Shown here: positions 46,401 to 57,978 of the stretch, one piece after another | Position numbering within the stretch: position 1 is the stretch's first letter | Layout: each line of letters opens with the position of its first letter | NCBI RefSeq assembly: GCF_905220365.1 | Contig: NC_061134.1 | Location: 11,609,001-11,673,000 of the forward strand | Length of the DNA: 64,000 nucleotides | Reading direction: 5' to 3' | Source: Vanessa cardui | Lineage: Eukaryota > Arthropoda > Insecta > Lepidoptera > Nymphalidae | Program-made: the position numbers and the translations under genes | The notes under the pieces: generated by a model | What the model saw: only the letters and a program-made list of their open reading frames with translations | Told to the model about the DNA's origin: nothing | Database searches by the model: none

Positions 46401-47725
46401 TTAATTATTATTATTTAGTCATATCATTTATTACACCTAATGAATAAAAATAAAATATCAAAAAAATCAAAAGAAACATTCGCGATAAGGAATGTTTAGT
46501 CTTGAAAAGTTGTCACAAACTTTCCCTCCTCGGTGTCAGAATTTACAATATCTTTGAATAAATCCGAGTTCCTTATTTTATTGTTAAACTTTCAATGTTT
46601 TTGGTAACATCTTTAGATTAAAAACCACTTAAACCCGCTCATACAAACTGTAATAGGAAATGAAAGTAAAAAAAATAATATTCAGTATAATATTAGCGGT
46701 CGACTGTTCCCGTAGCCAGCGAACTATTTCAAATTAACCTGCATTGAACGTTGGATCTATTCCTATGTACGCTTGAGTAATTTCGTTATTAAGCCTGCTT
46801 CACAGCCAGTGGGCATTCGCCTTTCAAATCCACTGCACCCTCTAATAAATGATGTATAACGTGATACCACGAACTTAGTTTTGATACTGGGCTACATACA
46901 TATATTAGTATCCCTAAATTAATAAACATCATTTCATATGGAAAATATTACTTTTTTTTTAAATAATGTTAAGATTATATATATTTAATAAGTGAGTACT
47001 ATAATTATATATTAATTAAATATCTTGATGCCGCTGTCTTCGTTCTTCTAAGTTCGGAGTGTTGAAAGTTTTCCGACAGAAATAATTAAAAAGGTTTTAT
47101 TAAGACTCGGAATTGAACCTACAACCTCAGGATCTTATGTTTTATAAACTAAACTACAACATCAGCAACGCGTAGTCTAAAACTATTATTAGCATGAGTG
47201 TTTTGAAACTACTAAAACTCGTAATATCATCTATTATTTAAATAGGTTTCGTTCAAGAGCACAAATTAATTTTCATGCAAATTTCCTCACGTTTTGAAAC
47301 TACACGTTTCGCTATTAATTTAAACATATTATCACTCACCAAAAGCTTCTTACCTTGATAGTTGAAACAATCCTTACTTGTTCTTAATTCAATTTGTAAC
47401 TTACCTGAAAATGAAAATGAAATATTAGCATATAGATCGATTACACAAAGATTAATAAAATAAAAGCTAGTTAATCCGCTCAAAGACCGCTAAAGAGAAG
47501 GGAAAATAATAAAAACAATATGAGTGGAAGAAAATAAAAAGAAAGCAATTAAAATGGCGATGTACCGAACACATGACTAAAGAAAATTACATAGATATTT
47601 AATTACGAAAGCAAAATCATGAGACAGTTAGATAACTTATTACTTCAAGCTGCTTCAGGCTGGATTACACATATGTATGACAAAATATCGACACTTGTTG
47701 CTATCATTTCTTATTATATATAAAA
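46401..47725. other. AT-rich sequence, nothing recognised
   Basis: No repeat blocks of the window's families beyond a weak SINE trace near 47280 (AAATTTCCTCACG). Confidence 0.45.
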
Positions 47726-47990
47726 ACTAGCGACACGCCCCGGATTCGCACGAGTGCAATACTTATATGTCCTAAATATACTTCAGAATTTTTTTATTGA
47801 CGACATCACATTAGAAACTTTTTAAATTATCAGTGTTTCTTTACTATATAGTCCATGTATTGTATACAAAATAATTCCTCTCGAATCACTCTATTTTTTA
47901 ATAAAAACCGCATCAAATCTGTTGCGTAAATTTTAACATCTAAACATACATAGGGAGCGATAACGGTAAGCAACTTTGTTCTATCTAATA
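47726..47990 (-). mobile_element. Lep1-like Helitron, diverged
   Basis: Minus strand from ACTAGCGACACGCCCCGG to CAACTTTGTTCTATC. Confidence 0.7.
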
Positions 47991-49769
47991 ATGATATATT
48001 CCTATATCAGACAATGATAAGACATAAACACACACAAGTTATGATAAAATATAATTTAATAAATAATAATAAACAATAGGTATTCAATGAAATAAGAAAC
48101 CACACGACACATGAGGGTGAAATCACACTGCCGCAGATCGTTTTATATTGAATTACACCCGTTACGAAATATGACTTCCATATTGATTGATGTTTATGGT
48201 TACTGGTTTGCTACGTAGCGTCGTAGCGTGCCGCTACGTAGGATCGTAGTGTGAAGTTATAAAGCTCGTGAACCATCTTAAAAACGAATTATCTAACAAT
48301 ATGTTAGATTTATTTTCTATTTCTGAAATCAAAGATGTTTTTGGTAAACTATTAAGACCTTATATTTATATATTATGTTAAAAGCTTCTCAGGATTTAGT
48401 ACTGTTTCGTTTAAACGGATGTCAGTGTAACTAAGCAAATAGCTAAAATAAATAAGCATAAATTACACTATGAGGGTGTTGTGCTAATTTCAAAACGAAA
48501 TGAGCTAAGAAAAGTTTGGTCAAACAACTTCTCTACAACAGATCTCTATGAGTGTGGATTAAATCTAGGTATCATCAAAATACAATTTTCAAGTCATAAA
48601 ACGAATCTATATTTCAAATACTCAAAAGATTAAAAAGTTCAATCTCGGACGGACTGTTGATAAATATTTGTACAAACATCCACGATGTTTGTAAACACGA
48701 ACGGTTCTCCTGGACACATGACTCATCTCATACAAACAAGACATATAATAAATCTACGACTGATCGCTCAAAACTTCAGATAAGATTGCTTTTTAATTTG
48801 TATCCTGTTTTTTTTTTTCATTTAATATTATTCCAATTTTGTGCTATTTGCTAGTTTGCTTTGCGACCTATTTTTATTCCACTGGTTGTGAAAAAATTGA
48901 AGAATTACTATATTTTTTCTAAAATTCTATGATCATCATTTGTATGATAACCATTTTTTATAATGTTTTGTATGCTAAGTTCTTAAAATAAATGTATAAT
49001 TTTTCACATAAAAATGTAATTGGTACAACTTTCTACAGCGTCTTACGTAACAGCAAGGTTTGTAAACACATAATGGCTTAATAACCTTAACACATTTTTA
49101 CAAAGGCATAACAGAAAGATCGTGGTAGAGGTAGTAATAAAGCGTTATGGGATTAGTTTAATGATTAACACGAATATATGCGTAAGTATGGTAATTCATA
49201 ATTAATGATTGCAAGATTACACGAAGCGTTTTTAATTTTTTTCTAATCCCTCACTCTTAAAATCCAATGAAACGGCAAGTTCGACTCGAAAGAAAGAAAG
49301 TTGCCGGACAAACGGATCAAATGTATATCGAGATACACCAAAGCACACACTTTTAAACACCGATTCGCTATTGAGAATTCTTCTACAAAAAAACTCAACT
49401 TTTAGACTATCGGAGAATTGATTTTTTGTGTCAATTATTTCATTGTTACGAAAATTCTTAGTTGCGAACTAATAAATGTGAATCGACCTTTATTGTTGAA
49501 TTGGAAGATGTAATACCCGTAGTGGGCGTTGCTGTTACACGATCAAAAGGTCATCCGAGTAGAAGTAAGGAGTAAAACCCACACGGCTTTTGTGAAAATC
49601 TTTTGAACATGTACGATGTGCGAAGTCTAGATCAAAAGATTATTATTTTTGTTAAATGCTATGACTGAAAACTATCTTTGTATACAATATTATTTTAGAC
49701 TGACACTTATACTCGACACAGCGCACATTTTTAAAACATGGAGAGAAGAACAAAATAGCCAACTGTATA
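47991..49769. other. AT-rich sequence, nothing recognised
   Basis: Longest stretch without a recognised repeat. A short GC-richer piece at 48205-48250 repeats TACGTAGCGTCGTAGCGTGC-like units. No gene. Confidence 0.45.
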
Positions 49770-49880
49770 CGAGTTTCTTGCTGGTTCTTCTCGGTAAAAC
49801 CTACTTTCCAAACCGGTGGTAGCATCACCTAAAATAGTTGTTAAATGACCATTCAAAGTCTATTTGAATACAGAATATTT
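49770..49880 (+). mobile_element. LINE 3' end fragment
   Basis: CGAGTTTCTTGCTGGTTCTT to CAAACCGGTGGTAGCATCAC and TTGAATACAGAATA. Confidence 0.6.
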
Positions 49881-50383
49881 TTAGATTTTAATTTTTTCGT
49901 AACGTCACAAAAAATACTTAAACAATAGTACCAACTTAACACTAATATAATTTGTGTAGTCATCAATTTAACAATTTTCAAAAATCGAACGAAATAAAAA
50001 TCACGACTTATAACAACAAAACTCTTTCTCGCACTCAGCTGTTGAAATTACGTGAGTTATTAGACCGGACGGTTATTTCCCCCTTGCGGGAATTGAATCC
50101 GAGTCCCATTTAAGAAATAAGGAAACTAAATGTTACCGAAGTTGATATTTATTGTGCTTTTCCGGGAGTTTCATGAGGATTTTGTTTCGCTTATTTTTAA
50201 AACAATTATTTCCTTTTTGACATTTATTACGAGTGTCTTCTGTACATTTTCGTTAACTAACTAAAATGGTTGTTTTCAACTTCTAATTACAAATAAAATC
50301 GAAAAAGTTAAAAGTAAAGTATAATAATAATTGATATTTTTTTTTAAATATTAGAAGGTTTCTTATCTATTGTTAAGATTGAA

Positions 50384-50650
50384 GTGTTTAATGTTCAAGA
50401 TATGATGAGTATTTCAAACTGGCAATCTTGCAGCCACTTTTTAGAGCGTCGACAATGCAACGCTAGCCTCTGGTGGGCTATTATGAACGAGTTTTCCAAT
50501 CATATGATCTATTATATTGATCATAATAGACCCATATTGAGGTCATTATTCTGTGGCAAATTGATAAAAAAATTACTTTTTACGGACACATTCAAGAAGA
50601 AGGTTACCGAACATATATACAACCTCATAGCTGGTAACGCTGGCACGTAA
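50384..50650 (+). CDS. hypothetical 88-codon frame
   Basis: A frame of average composition (start MFNVQDMMSISNWQSC) in otherwise empty DNA, preceded by a possible acceptor ATATTAG at about 50354 and with a possible donor CTGGTAACG near 50635. No family is recognised and chance is a fair explanation. Confidence 0.15.
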   Translation: MFNVQDMMSISNWQSCSHFLERRQCNASLWWAIMNEFSNHMIYYIDHNRPILRSLFCGKLIKKLLFTDTFKKKVTEHIYNLIAGNAGT

Positions 50651-51489
50651 GAAACACTAACAGTACAAACTATTTAAAAAAAAAGCCAACGTGCCAAGTG
50701 AAAAGTAAACGATGTCTGGTCTTGATCTTTGCTTGTATGAGTTTAAAAAGCTGATATCTCCTTGGCTGTAAGACCGATTTTCTTTTATCCGTCAGTGGCA
50801 ACTTTATATTGGAATTGGATGGTGCGTATATTATACTCGCATCTTTAAAAATCTTTAATTATTTCTAGTTTAAATTTAGTTGAATAATCCCATTGTTATT
50901 CTTTAATTACCCAATTAGCACAACCGTTTTATAATATCTTGAGAACACGCTTTTAGGATACAAATAACGCATAAGAACTCTAAATAGAAATAAATAAATA
51001 AGTGTAGGGATAAAGTTAAGCCATCATAAGTAGCGATTTCGTCAGTTCGAAAAGGTCGTAAACGATTGCTGTCGTAAAAACGTATGTTTAATACCACGTA
51101 AATGATAGCGCTGTCGATCACGTAAGATGTACTTTAACATTTTCTTTATGGGGCTTAAACTTCATCTATGTTATTTACAAGTCAGCAAATTCCAACAAAA
51201 TTAATCGCAGTGTTAAAGTAAAACAACACCTATAAAGTAAAGTAACACATGTAAATGTCCCATTGTTCAGCTTAAATCTCCTCTCCTCTTAAGAAAAAGG
51301 TTTAAGATCTTACATGATAATATCGTTTAACACTAATTGTGCATACAAATATTCAGCTGAAATAGCTTAAGCGCCAAAATAGTAGATAAGGGAAACGAGG
51401 TTTAAAGTTAAGTAAGTAAATCTCGTTTTCAAACAGTAAAAATAGATCTTTTTGGTTTTATTCTTTGCCCCCTATATACATATATATAT

Positions 51490-51534
51490 AAAGCTTCAAT
51501 AAATCTATTACTGAAATAGATTTATAGAAGCTTT
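51490..51534. repeat. 45-bp hairpin
   Basis: Two 20-base arms with one mismatch around the loop ACTGA: AAAGCTTCAATAAATCTATT and its inverse. It is preceded by a TATA repeat. Too short for a typical pre-miRNA. Confidence 0.75.
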
Positions 51535-51754
51535 ATTGCAAATCACGTAAAGAACAGATCACATCAAAGTAACGGAAAAGAAAATGTATTAAGAATAAAA
51601 TGGTGCACAAAGGCGGTCTTACTGCTCAAAGCGATCTCTCAAAGACAGCCTTCGGTAAAGTAAGTTTCGTAAAGGAACGGGTATGTGCAGTCAAGGTACG
51701 AAAACTATATTAATTTTATTACATTAAACGATAAAAATAGAACACATTTTTATT

Positions 51755-51960
51755 TTTTAAGGCATCGGTTGGCGAACGAGGAAGTGGGCCACCTTATGGT
51801 AAATGGTCACCAACGCCCATAGATAATGGCGCTGTAAGAAATATGTATTAATCATTTCTTAAATCGCCAATGCGCCACCAACCTTGGAAGCTCAGATGTA
51901 TTTCCCTTATACCTGTAGTTACACTGGCTCAGTTACACTTCAAACCAGAACACAATTTGA
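51755..51960 (+). mobile_element. LINE 3'-end repeat (same family)
   Basis: From GGCATCGGTTGGCGAACGAG to CTTCAAACCAGAAC; joins directly to a Helitron-like element. Confidence 0.6.
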
Positions 51961-52380
51961 CGAAATTTGGTATGAAGCTAATTTGAAATCCAAGGAAGGA
52001 CATAGCCTATTTACCAATTTTTTGACAACCAAACCTATATAGAGAGTCGAGATGGCCCAGTGATTAGAACACGTGCATCTTAACCGATGATTGCGGGTTC
52101 TAACCCAGGCAAGCACCGCTGATTCATGTGCTTAATTTGTCTTCATAATTCATCTCGTGATCAGCCGTTAAGGAAAACATCGTGAGGAAACCTACAAATT
52201 TCATAAAAAATTCTGCCACATGTGTATTCCACCAACCCGCATTGGAACAGCGTGGTGGAATGTGTTCCAAATCTTCTCCTCAAAGGGAGAGGAGGACTTT
52301 AGCCCAACAGTGAGAATTTACTGGCTGTTGTTGTTTTGTTGTTTAAACCTATACACGAGCGAAGCCGCCGGACAACTAGT
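51955..52380 (+). mobile_element. short Helitron-like element split by a SINE
   Basis: 5' part at 51955-52039 (GACGAAATTTGGTATGAAGC to ACAACC AAACCTATA), 3' part at 52354-52380 (CACGAGCGAAGCCGCCGGAC to ACTAGT). The SINE at 52040-52344 lies between. Confidence 0.8.
52040..52344 (+). mobile_element. SINE family 1 inserted in a Helitron-like element
   Basis: Complete SINE with TTG-repeat tail, flanked by a perfect 9-bp duplication AAACCTATA (52031-52039 and 52345-52353). The flanks join into one Helitron-like element (51955-52039 plus 52354-52380). Confidence 0.92.
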
Positions 52381-52574
52381 AAGATATAATGGCATATGTG
52401 CAGTTTATAATACAGAGTATAGCGGACTAGAGGCATGCAATCTTTAATTTTAAAATTTCTACATAGTCTGGTGGGTAACTAATTTACTGGAACCAGATAC
52501 TAAAGACATGAACGAACTTTCGCAGACCAAAGATAAATTTTATGGCGAAATTTTGCAGCCGTTCTAATTAAAAT

Positions 52575-52695
52575 AGAAGTTAACCGAGTTTCTTGTCGGT
52601 TCTTCTCGGTTAAATTTACATTGCGGTCCGCTATGGTAATTTTAAATTTAATTTAATTTCGTTAAATTACTATTCAAGAGCGTTTGTTAGGACAT
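52575..52695 (+). mobile_element. LINE 3' end fragment
   Basis: CCGAGTTTCTTGTCGGTTCT and TCTCGGTTAAATTTACATTG, then diverged. Confidence 0.55.
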
Positions 52696-52844
52696 GTTTG
52701 TATGAAGTGTATTTACGGAATTAAGTTCTTCCTTGCGGTTTACAGAAGTCTACCAGTTCACGCAGTTATTGGTCGTCACGTAAGAAAGAGCGTGATGAAC
52801 ATCATATACCCCCCCCCCCAACACTTTCCCTCTCTTTTGTTTTT

Positions 52845-53125
52845 ATCAAATAGGTTGGCGGACGAGCATATGAGCCACCTGATGGTAAGAGGTCACCATC
52901 GCCCATAGACAATGACGCTGTAAGAAATATTAACTATTCCTTACATCGTTAATGTGCCACCAACCTTGAGAACTAAGATGTTATGTCCCTTGTGCCTGTA
53001 GTTACACTGGCTCACTCACCCTTCAGACCAGAATACAACAATACTGAGTACTGTTATTTGGCGGTAGAATAACTGATGAGTGGGTGGTACCTATCCAGAC
53101 GGGCTTGAACAAAGCCCTACCACCA
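52845..53125 (+). mobile_element. LINE 3'-end repeat (GGCGGACGAGCATATG family)
   Basis: Blocks GGTTGGCGGACGAGCATATG, CACCTGATGGTAAGAGGTCA, GCGCTGTAAGAAATATTAAC-like and TAGTTACACTGGCTCACTCA. It resembles the 3' end of the Jockey-group LINE in its first 60 bases and is common in Lepidoptera. Best copy of the family here. Confidence 0.65.
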
Positions 53126-53215
53126 TAGTACAAATATTAATTATTGTTTCTTATCATTTAAATAATTACACGATAATAATACCAAACGTAGGTAGTTTCT
53201 TTTATTGTTTCTGTT

Positions 53216-53417
53216 ATCTATATTAGGAATTATAAATCTAAAAGTAACTCCTTCTATCTGTCTGTCGCTCTTTCGCAATCAAACCGCTGAACCGAATTTC
53301 ATGAAATTTGGTATGAAGCAAGCTTGAACTCTGAGAAAGGACATCGGCTACTGTTTTCGTCTGACACTTGACAACAAAACCTCTAAAACGCGAGTGAAGC
53401 CGCGGGCGACTACTAGT
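53216..53417 (+). mobile_element. short Helitron-like element, GAAGCCGCGGGC subfamily
   Basis: From TATCTATATTAGGAATTATA to CCGCGGGCGACTACTAGT. Confidence 0.65.
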
Positions 53418-53482
53418 TTAAAGTATGGTATAACAGGGAAGCAACTTCCTTGGAACCGTGATACACACGTCTCTATATTATT

Positions 53483-53485
53483 GTA

Positions 53486-53519
<34 letters not shown>
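53483..53519. repeat. GT/AT microsatellite
   Basis: A TG run of about 14 units followed by ATATATATA. Similar but imperfect GT runs are at 41640-41675 and 54828-54855. Confidence 0.85.
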
Positions 53520-54309
53520 AACACTAACATGCAAATGTGTAATTATTGTGGGAGACCGGGTTTTCGTTGGAAAGGTGAGTTTATTCAAGCACGGTACTCA
53601 ACTCACATACATCACAATAGTTTTATCTAACAGAAGCAAGTTTCGACGTTCCCTTTCTGCTCATGAAATGAATTATGAACGCAAGAAAGCACGTTAATAA
53701 ATAGCGGTGCTTGGCTAAGCGGATTTGAAAACTAAATCTTACATTGAAATTTAAAACGTATTCTATTTTCGGTCGCAGATTTTTTTTTACAAAAAGAAAC
53801 AATTTCTTTACGGTACCCTAGAACGAGTCTTTTGCATAACACATGTGTACTGTGTGATTTTACTTTAAGCGAACTATCTTGTTGTTGCACCTTCGATAAC
53901 GTATTGGTTATGTCGTCGGATTTTCTTGGTAAAGTGCCAAATAGGATGGAAGGTTAACAGCACAGTAAAGGAAATGATTAACAAGGTACGTTGTAATTTG
54001 ATCGTGTCTTTTATAAAAATCTCAATTATGTAAATAAAATTCGGATTCGGCTCTCCCTAAAACCTATTTTAAAAGCAGGATTTTCTATATAATTTTATCA
54101 TTGCTTCGTGATAAATCTTTGGCATGAAGAAGGATTTCATATTGACAAATATCAAATAATAATAATATATCTCGAGCCGAATTCGTATTCGGTTTTAATA
54201 AGAGCTCTTTAAAATAAATATTAACACCACGTGTTAATAATAGTAATATGTAACGCGTGTTGGATAAATTTTAGTAATAATAAAGATTAAGAAAAATATA
54301 AGTAAGAAG

Positions 54310-54740
54310 GGCTAATTTACCTCCTAATGATATGTGGCTACCATCGCTAATTAACATGAGCGCTGTAAGAAATATTAACCAATCTCTGGATCTAATATGT
54401 TATTTCCCTTATGCATTTACACTATGCAGTTACACTAGCGCACCTTTCATTTATTCATCGGCTGAGATGGCCCAGTGGCTAGCACGCGTGCATCTTAACC
54501 AATGATTGCGGGTTCAAATACAGGCAAGCACCACTATATATATGTGCTTAAATTGGGTTCATTACACCAACCCGCATTGCAACAGCGTGGTAGAATATGT
54601 TCCAAACCCTATCCTTAATGGAAGAGGAGGCCTTATCTCAGCAGTGGGAAATTTACAGGCGGTTACTTTACTTTACTTTTTTACTCACCTTTCAAAGCGG
54701 ACCACAAAAATACTGTCTCCTTAGCAGAAGAATATTGGAC
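54310..54740 (+). mobile_element. LINE 3'-end repeat split by a SINE
   Basis: Parts at 54310-54449 (GGGCTAATTTACCTCCTAAT to CACCTTTCA) and 54695-54740 (AAGCGGACCACAAAAATACT). The SINE at 54450-54685 separates them. Confidence 0.65.
54450..54685 (+). mobile_element. SINE family 1, internally deleted, inserted in a LINE-end repeat
   Basis: Head and tail are present but the centre is missing (from TTAAATTGGGTTCATT directly to CACCAACCCGCATTG). Flanked by CACCTTTCA at 54441-54449 and 54686-54694; the flanks join into a LINE 3'-end repeat (54310-54449 plus 54695-54740). Confidence 0.85.
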
Positions 54741-55263
54741 AGAATTGAACAAATTCCTACTAACAAGCACTGAACGCTTAGAGATAATATATTGGCATAT
54801 TGTTGATATTCGATTTTTTCTTTGTATGGGTGTGTGTGTGTGTATGTGTGTTTGTATATAAAGTTAATTGTGAAATTGCAAATGGAAATAATAAATGGTA
54901 TAATAATTCAGTTAATATACAATATCACGAACGATTGAATATTCATTATAACATTTTATTAACTTTGTTTTGGACTAGCTTAATTTATTCATACACAAAC
55001 AATATTATCGTTTATTTATTGTAGTTGTTTGTACGTTTTATTAAATTATTCCGTTAATAATTTATATTACAATTCACATTTACTACATATTATTAATTGT
55101 ACTTGTATTAAATCAATTGGAAATAAACAATTTGATTTTTCCCATGAAATAATGTTTACCCGATAATTCTTTTCGATGCAGTGTTCACGTACTCGTATAT
55201 GTATTTGTGATGATCTATCTTATATGTTACAAATATATTTACTTTCGAATTTATAATTTTCAT

Positions 55264-55462
55264 AGCATATTCCACTACGGGTGTTTTGATTTACATGTGA
55301 CACAATTCCGTTGAAATTATACACATGCAGAATGTTTTTCTTCACCGTCAATTTCGAGATGTCAATTAAGCATATGAAAAATCAGTGGTGCTTACCCGTG
55401 TTTGAACCCACAATCATCGGTTAAGACGCACGAGATCTAATCACTGGCCCATCTCGGCGTAC
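55264..55462 (-). mobile_element. SINE family 1, 3'-shortened and old
   Basis: From TTCCACTACGGGTG through CACATGCAG to the tRNA-like head at TCACTGGCCCATCTCGGC. The tail part is missing. Confidence 0.75.
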
Positions 55463-55799
55463 ATATATCATTGATTAAAATATATTTTCACAATCGAATC
55501 ATAATTGAACGCAAGCATTATTTTAATTAAAATGAGACTGTAAAAGGTATGACTTTCATTTCAATGTTCCCGAGCGCAAAAGCCTTCCAGTAATAATTCT
55601 AGAGAAATCGTTTACTCTAAGTAAAGATATCGTTCCCGAGCTCTTGCTGCGGACGTTTGAAGTTATTGTAACCTATTTCTCAAAGCCTAGAAAAAGTGTA
55701 ACCGATATTATACCTACGGTTTGTTAATATCGTAGTGAAATCTTCGATCGTTATTATTAATAACGTCATTTTAATAATATAGGAAATACTATTCCTAAA

Positions 55800-56010
55800 T
55801 CTATAGCTTCTAAACATATAAAGTTGGAATGTCTGTTTGTAATATTAAAACAGCTTTTTACTGAATGCATATTAATATATACACGATACATATAATACCA
55901 ATAAAACTTTTTTATTGCAATTTTCATCTGTGAGTTTATTTGTTCCGGTTAATCTCTGGAAAGGATAATCCGATTTTGTTGGAACTTTCACTGCCAGATA
56001 GCTTATGTAA
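55800..56010 (+). repeat. interspersed repeat R3
   Basis: From CTATAGCTTCTAAACATATA to AAAAAGGAGTAA. Confidence 0.65.
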
Positions 56011-56451
56011 AAAGGAGTAATTAAGACTGTATAAGACAATCCAGCTCTAGCGCATGTACAGTCAATTTATTTATGTAAGCTACAAGCTATTGGACTTTAA
56101 GAATCGTAGAAGAAACCAAAATTATAAAATTGTGTGAAACAACCTATACGAACATTATACAGGTCGTATAATATTCATAACGTACACGTAAATGAAATAA
56201 CACGTATTATTATTAAATGATCGTTGTACGATAATAAAAATATATATAAAATAAATACGAAACGATACGAGTATAAAAATAAACGTTTGGTTCCATTACG
56301 TTAGAGCCACGTAAGCTCTCGCGTTTAGTTCGAGAGAAAGATTTGATCTGGATTTGTACGAAAATTTATGGTTATTATATCAAAAGTCAATATTCCCATT
56401 TAGATTACTGGAGATTGTTTATTTATATAAATTCGCATATATACACACAAA

Positions 56452-56900
56452 CACAACAGCCTGTAAATTTCCCACTGCTGGGCTTTTTTTATGTTATAGG
56501 AGGCAAACGAGCAGGAGGCTCATCTGATGGAAAGCGATCACCACCACCCATGGACATCTGCAACACCGGGGGGCTTGCAGGTGCGTTGCCGGCCTTTAAG
56601 GAAGGAAAAGGCTTAGCTGGGCTAAGACCTCCCCTCCCTTTGTGGAGAAGGTTTGGAACCTATTCCACCACGCTGTTCCAATGTGGGTTAGTGGAATACA
56701 CATGTGGAAGAATGTCTATGGAAATAGACACGTACAAGTTTCCTCGCGATGTTTTCCTGCACCGTCGAGCTGGAGATGAATTAAAAACACAAATTAAGCA
56801 CATGAAAATTCAGTGGTATTTGCCTCGGTTTGAACCCGCCATCATCGGTAAAGATGCACGCGTTCAAACCACAGGCCCATTCCGGTTCTATTCGCATATA
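56452..56900 (-). mobile_element. SINE family 1 interrupted by a LINE fragment
   Basis: Minus-strand SINE split at CCCACTGCTGGGCT by a LINE 3' fragment (56485-56615). The rest continues from 56616 to the tRNA-like head. The 189-codon frame across it is a by-product of the two repeats. Confidence 0.88.
56485..56615 (-). mobile_element. 3' end of the Jockey-group LINE inside a SINE
   Basis: A 131-bp 5'-truncated copy, starting with a T run (A-tail on the minus strand) and GGCAAACGAGCAGGAGGCTC as in the full element. Flanked by an 8-bp duplication GCTGGGCT (56477-56484 and 56616-56623). Confidence 0.9.
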
Positions 56901-56936
56901 TGCATGTTTTAAAATAATAATAACATTTTACTATAT

Positions 56937-57000
56937 ACTAGCGCCCCGCCTGGCCTTGCACGGTGCAACTATGATACTAAATATACTACATAATTTGTAC
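56937..57000 (-). mobile_element. Lep1-like Helitron, 3' fragment
   Basis: Only the last about 60 bp of the element (ACTAGCGCCCCGCCTGGC to ACTACATAATTTGT). Confidence 0.65.
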
Positions 57001-57345
57001 AAGCTCGCCTGCGTAGGTACCAATTAATCCTTACACGTTTCAAAGTCAAACTGCAGTACTTAGTATTGCTGTGTTCCATTTTAAAAGATGGTATGAGCAA
57101 TTTCAATTAAATACACTAGAAATATAACGTGTTATACGTCAACGTACGGTATTGCCCATGTAAGGGACAGATTATATTTACTGACGTGAAAATGTATACG
57201 GTGGTAAGCACTCCGCCTCATTTGCTGACATCGTATGCCTTCATTAATAACGTCCATCACGGGCTATTGGAACCGAAACACTGTCTACTAAAATTCGAAG
57301 CAAACACAATTAATTTAATTTTACATTACAATTGTCTTATAACAA

Positions 57346-57646
57346 CCACAACAACAACAGCCTGTATATTCCCACTGCTGGGCTAAAGGCCTCCTCTCCT
57401 TTTGAGGAGAAGGTTTGGAACATATTCCACCACGCTGTTCCAATGCGGGTTGGTGGAATACACATGTGGCAGAATTTCTATGAAATTTGTCACATGCAGG
57501 TTTCCTCGCGATGTTTTCCTTTACCGCTGAGCACGAGATGAATCATAAAGACAAATTAAGCTCATGAATCAGCGGTGCTTGCCTGGGTTTGAACCCGCAG
57601 TCATCGGTTAAGATGAACGCGTTCTATCCACTGGGCCATCTCGACT
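57346..57646 (-). mobile_element. SINE family 1, full length, upstream of the ILP gene
   Basis: Well preserved minus-strand copy with a CAA-repeat tail side and intact A and B boxes, ending about 270 bp before the TATA box of the first ILP gene. It is not present at the corresponding place before the second ILP gene (63600-63760). Confidence 0.9.
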
Positions 57647-57749
57647 CATATTATATGTATAGTCTTATAACATTTTCAGTCAAATAATCTCTACAGAAGT
57701 CGTGGAAAGCTGAGAACTGTAGGTAAGCTATAATATCTCAGACGTCCTT

Positions 57750-57978
57750 GGATTTCGATCAAAATACCTTGTTTATCGCATTGAAATATTCAAATTATCA
57801 GATATAAACCGCCCACGAAATGACGAGACGCTACACGGATCAGTGGAACGGATTCAGGTTACATTAGTTCAGTGTAGTGTACAATACATTACTGAATATT
57901 AATGAATATTATCACCTATAAAAGCTACTGTTATCATGAATTTCAGCACACTTCATCCAACGCCGTAAAACAAGCAAT
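57750..57978 (+). promoter_or_regulatory. promoter and leader of the first ILP gene
   Basis: A TATA box TATAAAAG lies at 57917-57924 and an arthropod-type initiator TCAGC at 57943-57947, whose A (57945) is 28 bases from the start of the TATA box. This predicts a 34-nt 5' leader. Further upstream, blocks shared with the second copy include TGAAATATTCAAAT (about 57780), ATATAAAC followed by CCCAC (about 57801), TTAGTTCAGTGT (about 57866) and ACTGAATATTAATGAA (about 57891). These are candidate sites for the brain neurosecretory expression typical of bombyxins; that role is inferred. Confidence 0.8.

Noticed and set aside
51490..51534. pre-miRNA
   Set aside because: A 20-bp stem with a 5-base loop is shorter than animal pre-miRNAs and purely AT-rich.
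56343..56912. 189-codon plus-strand frame
   Set aside because: It is made of a SINE read on its opposite strand and the LINE fragment inside it; no domain and no start context.
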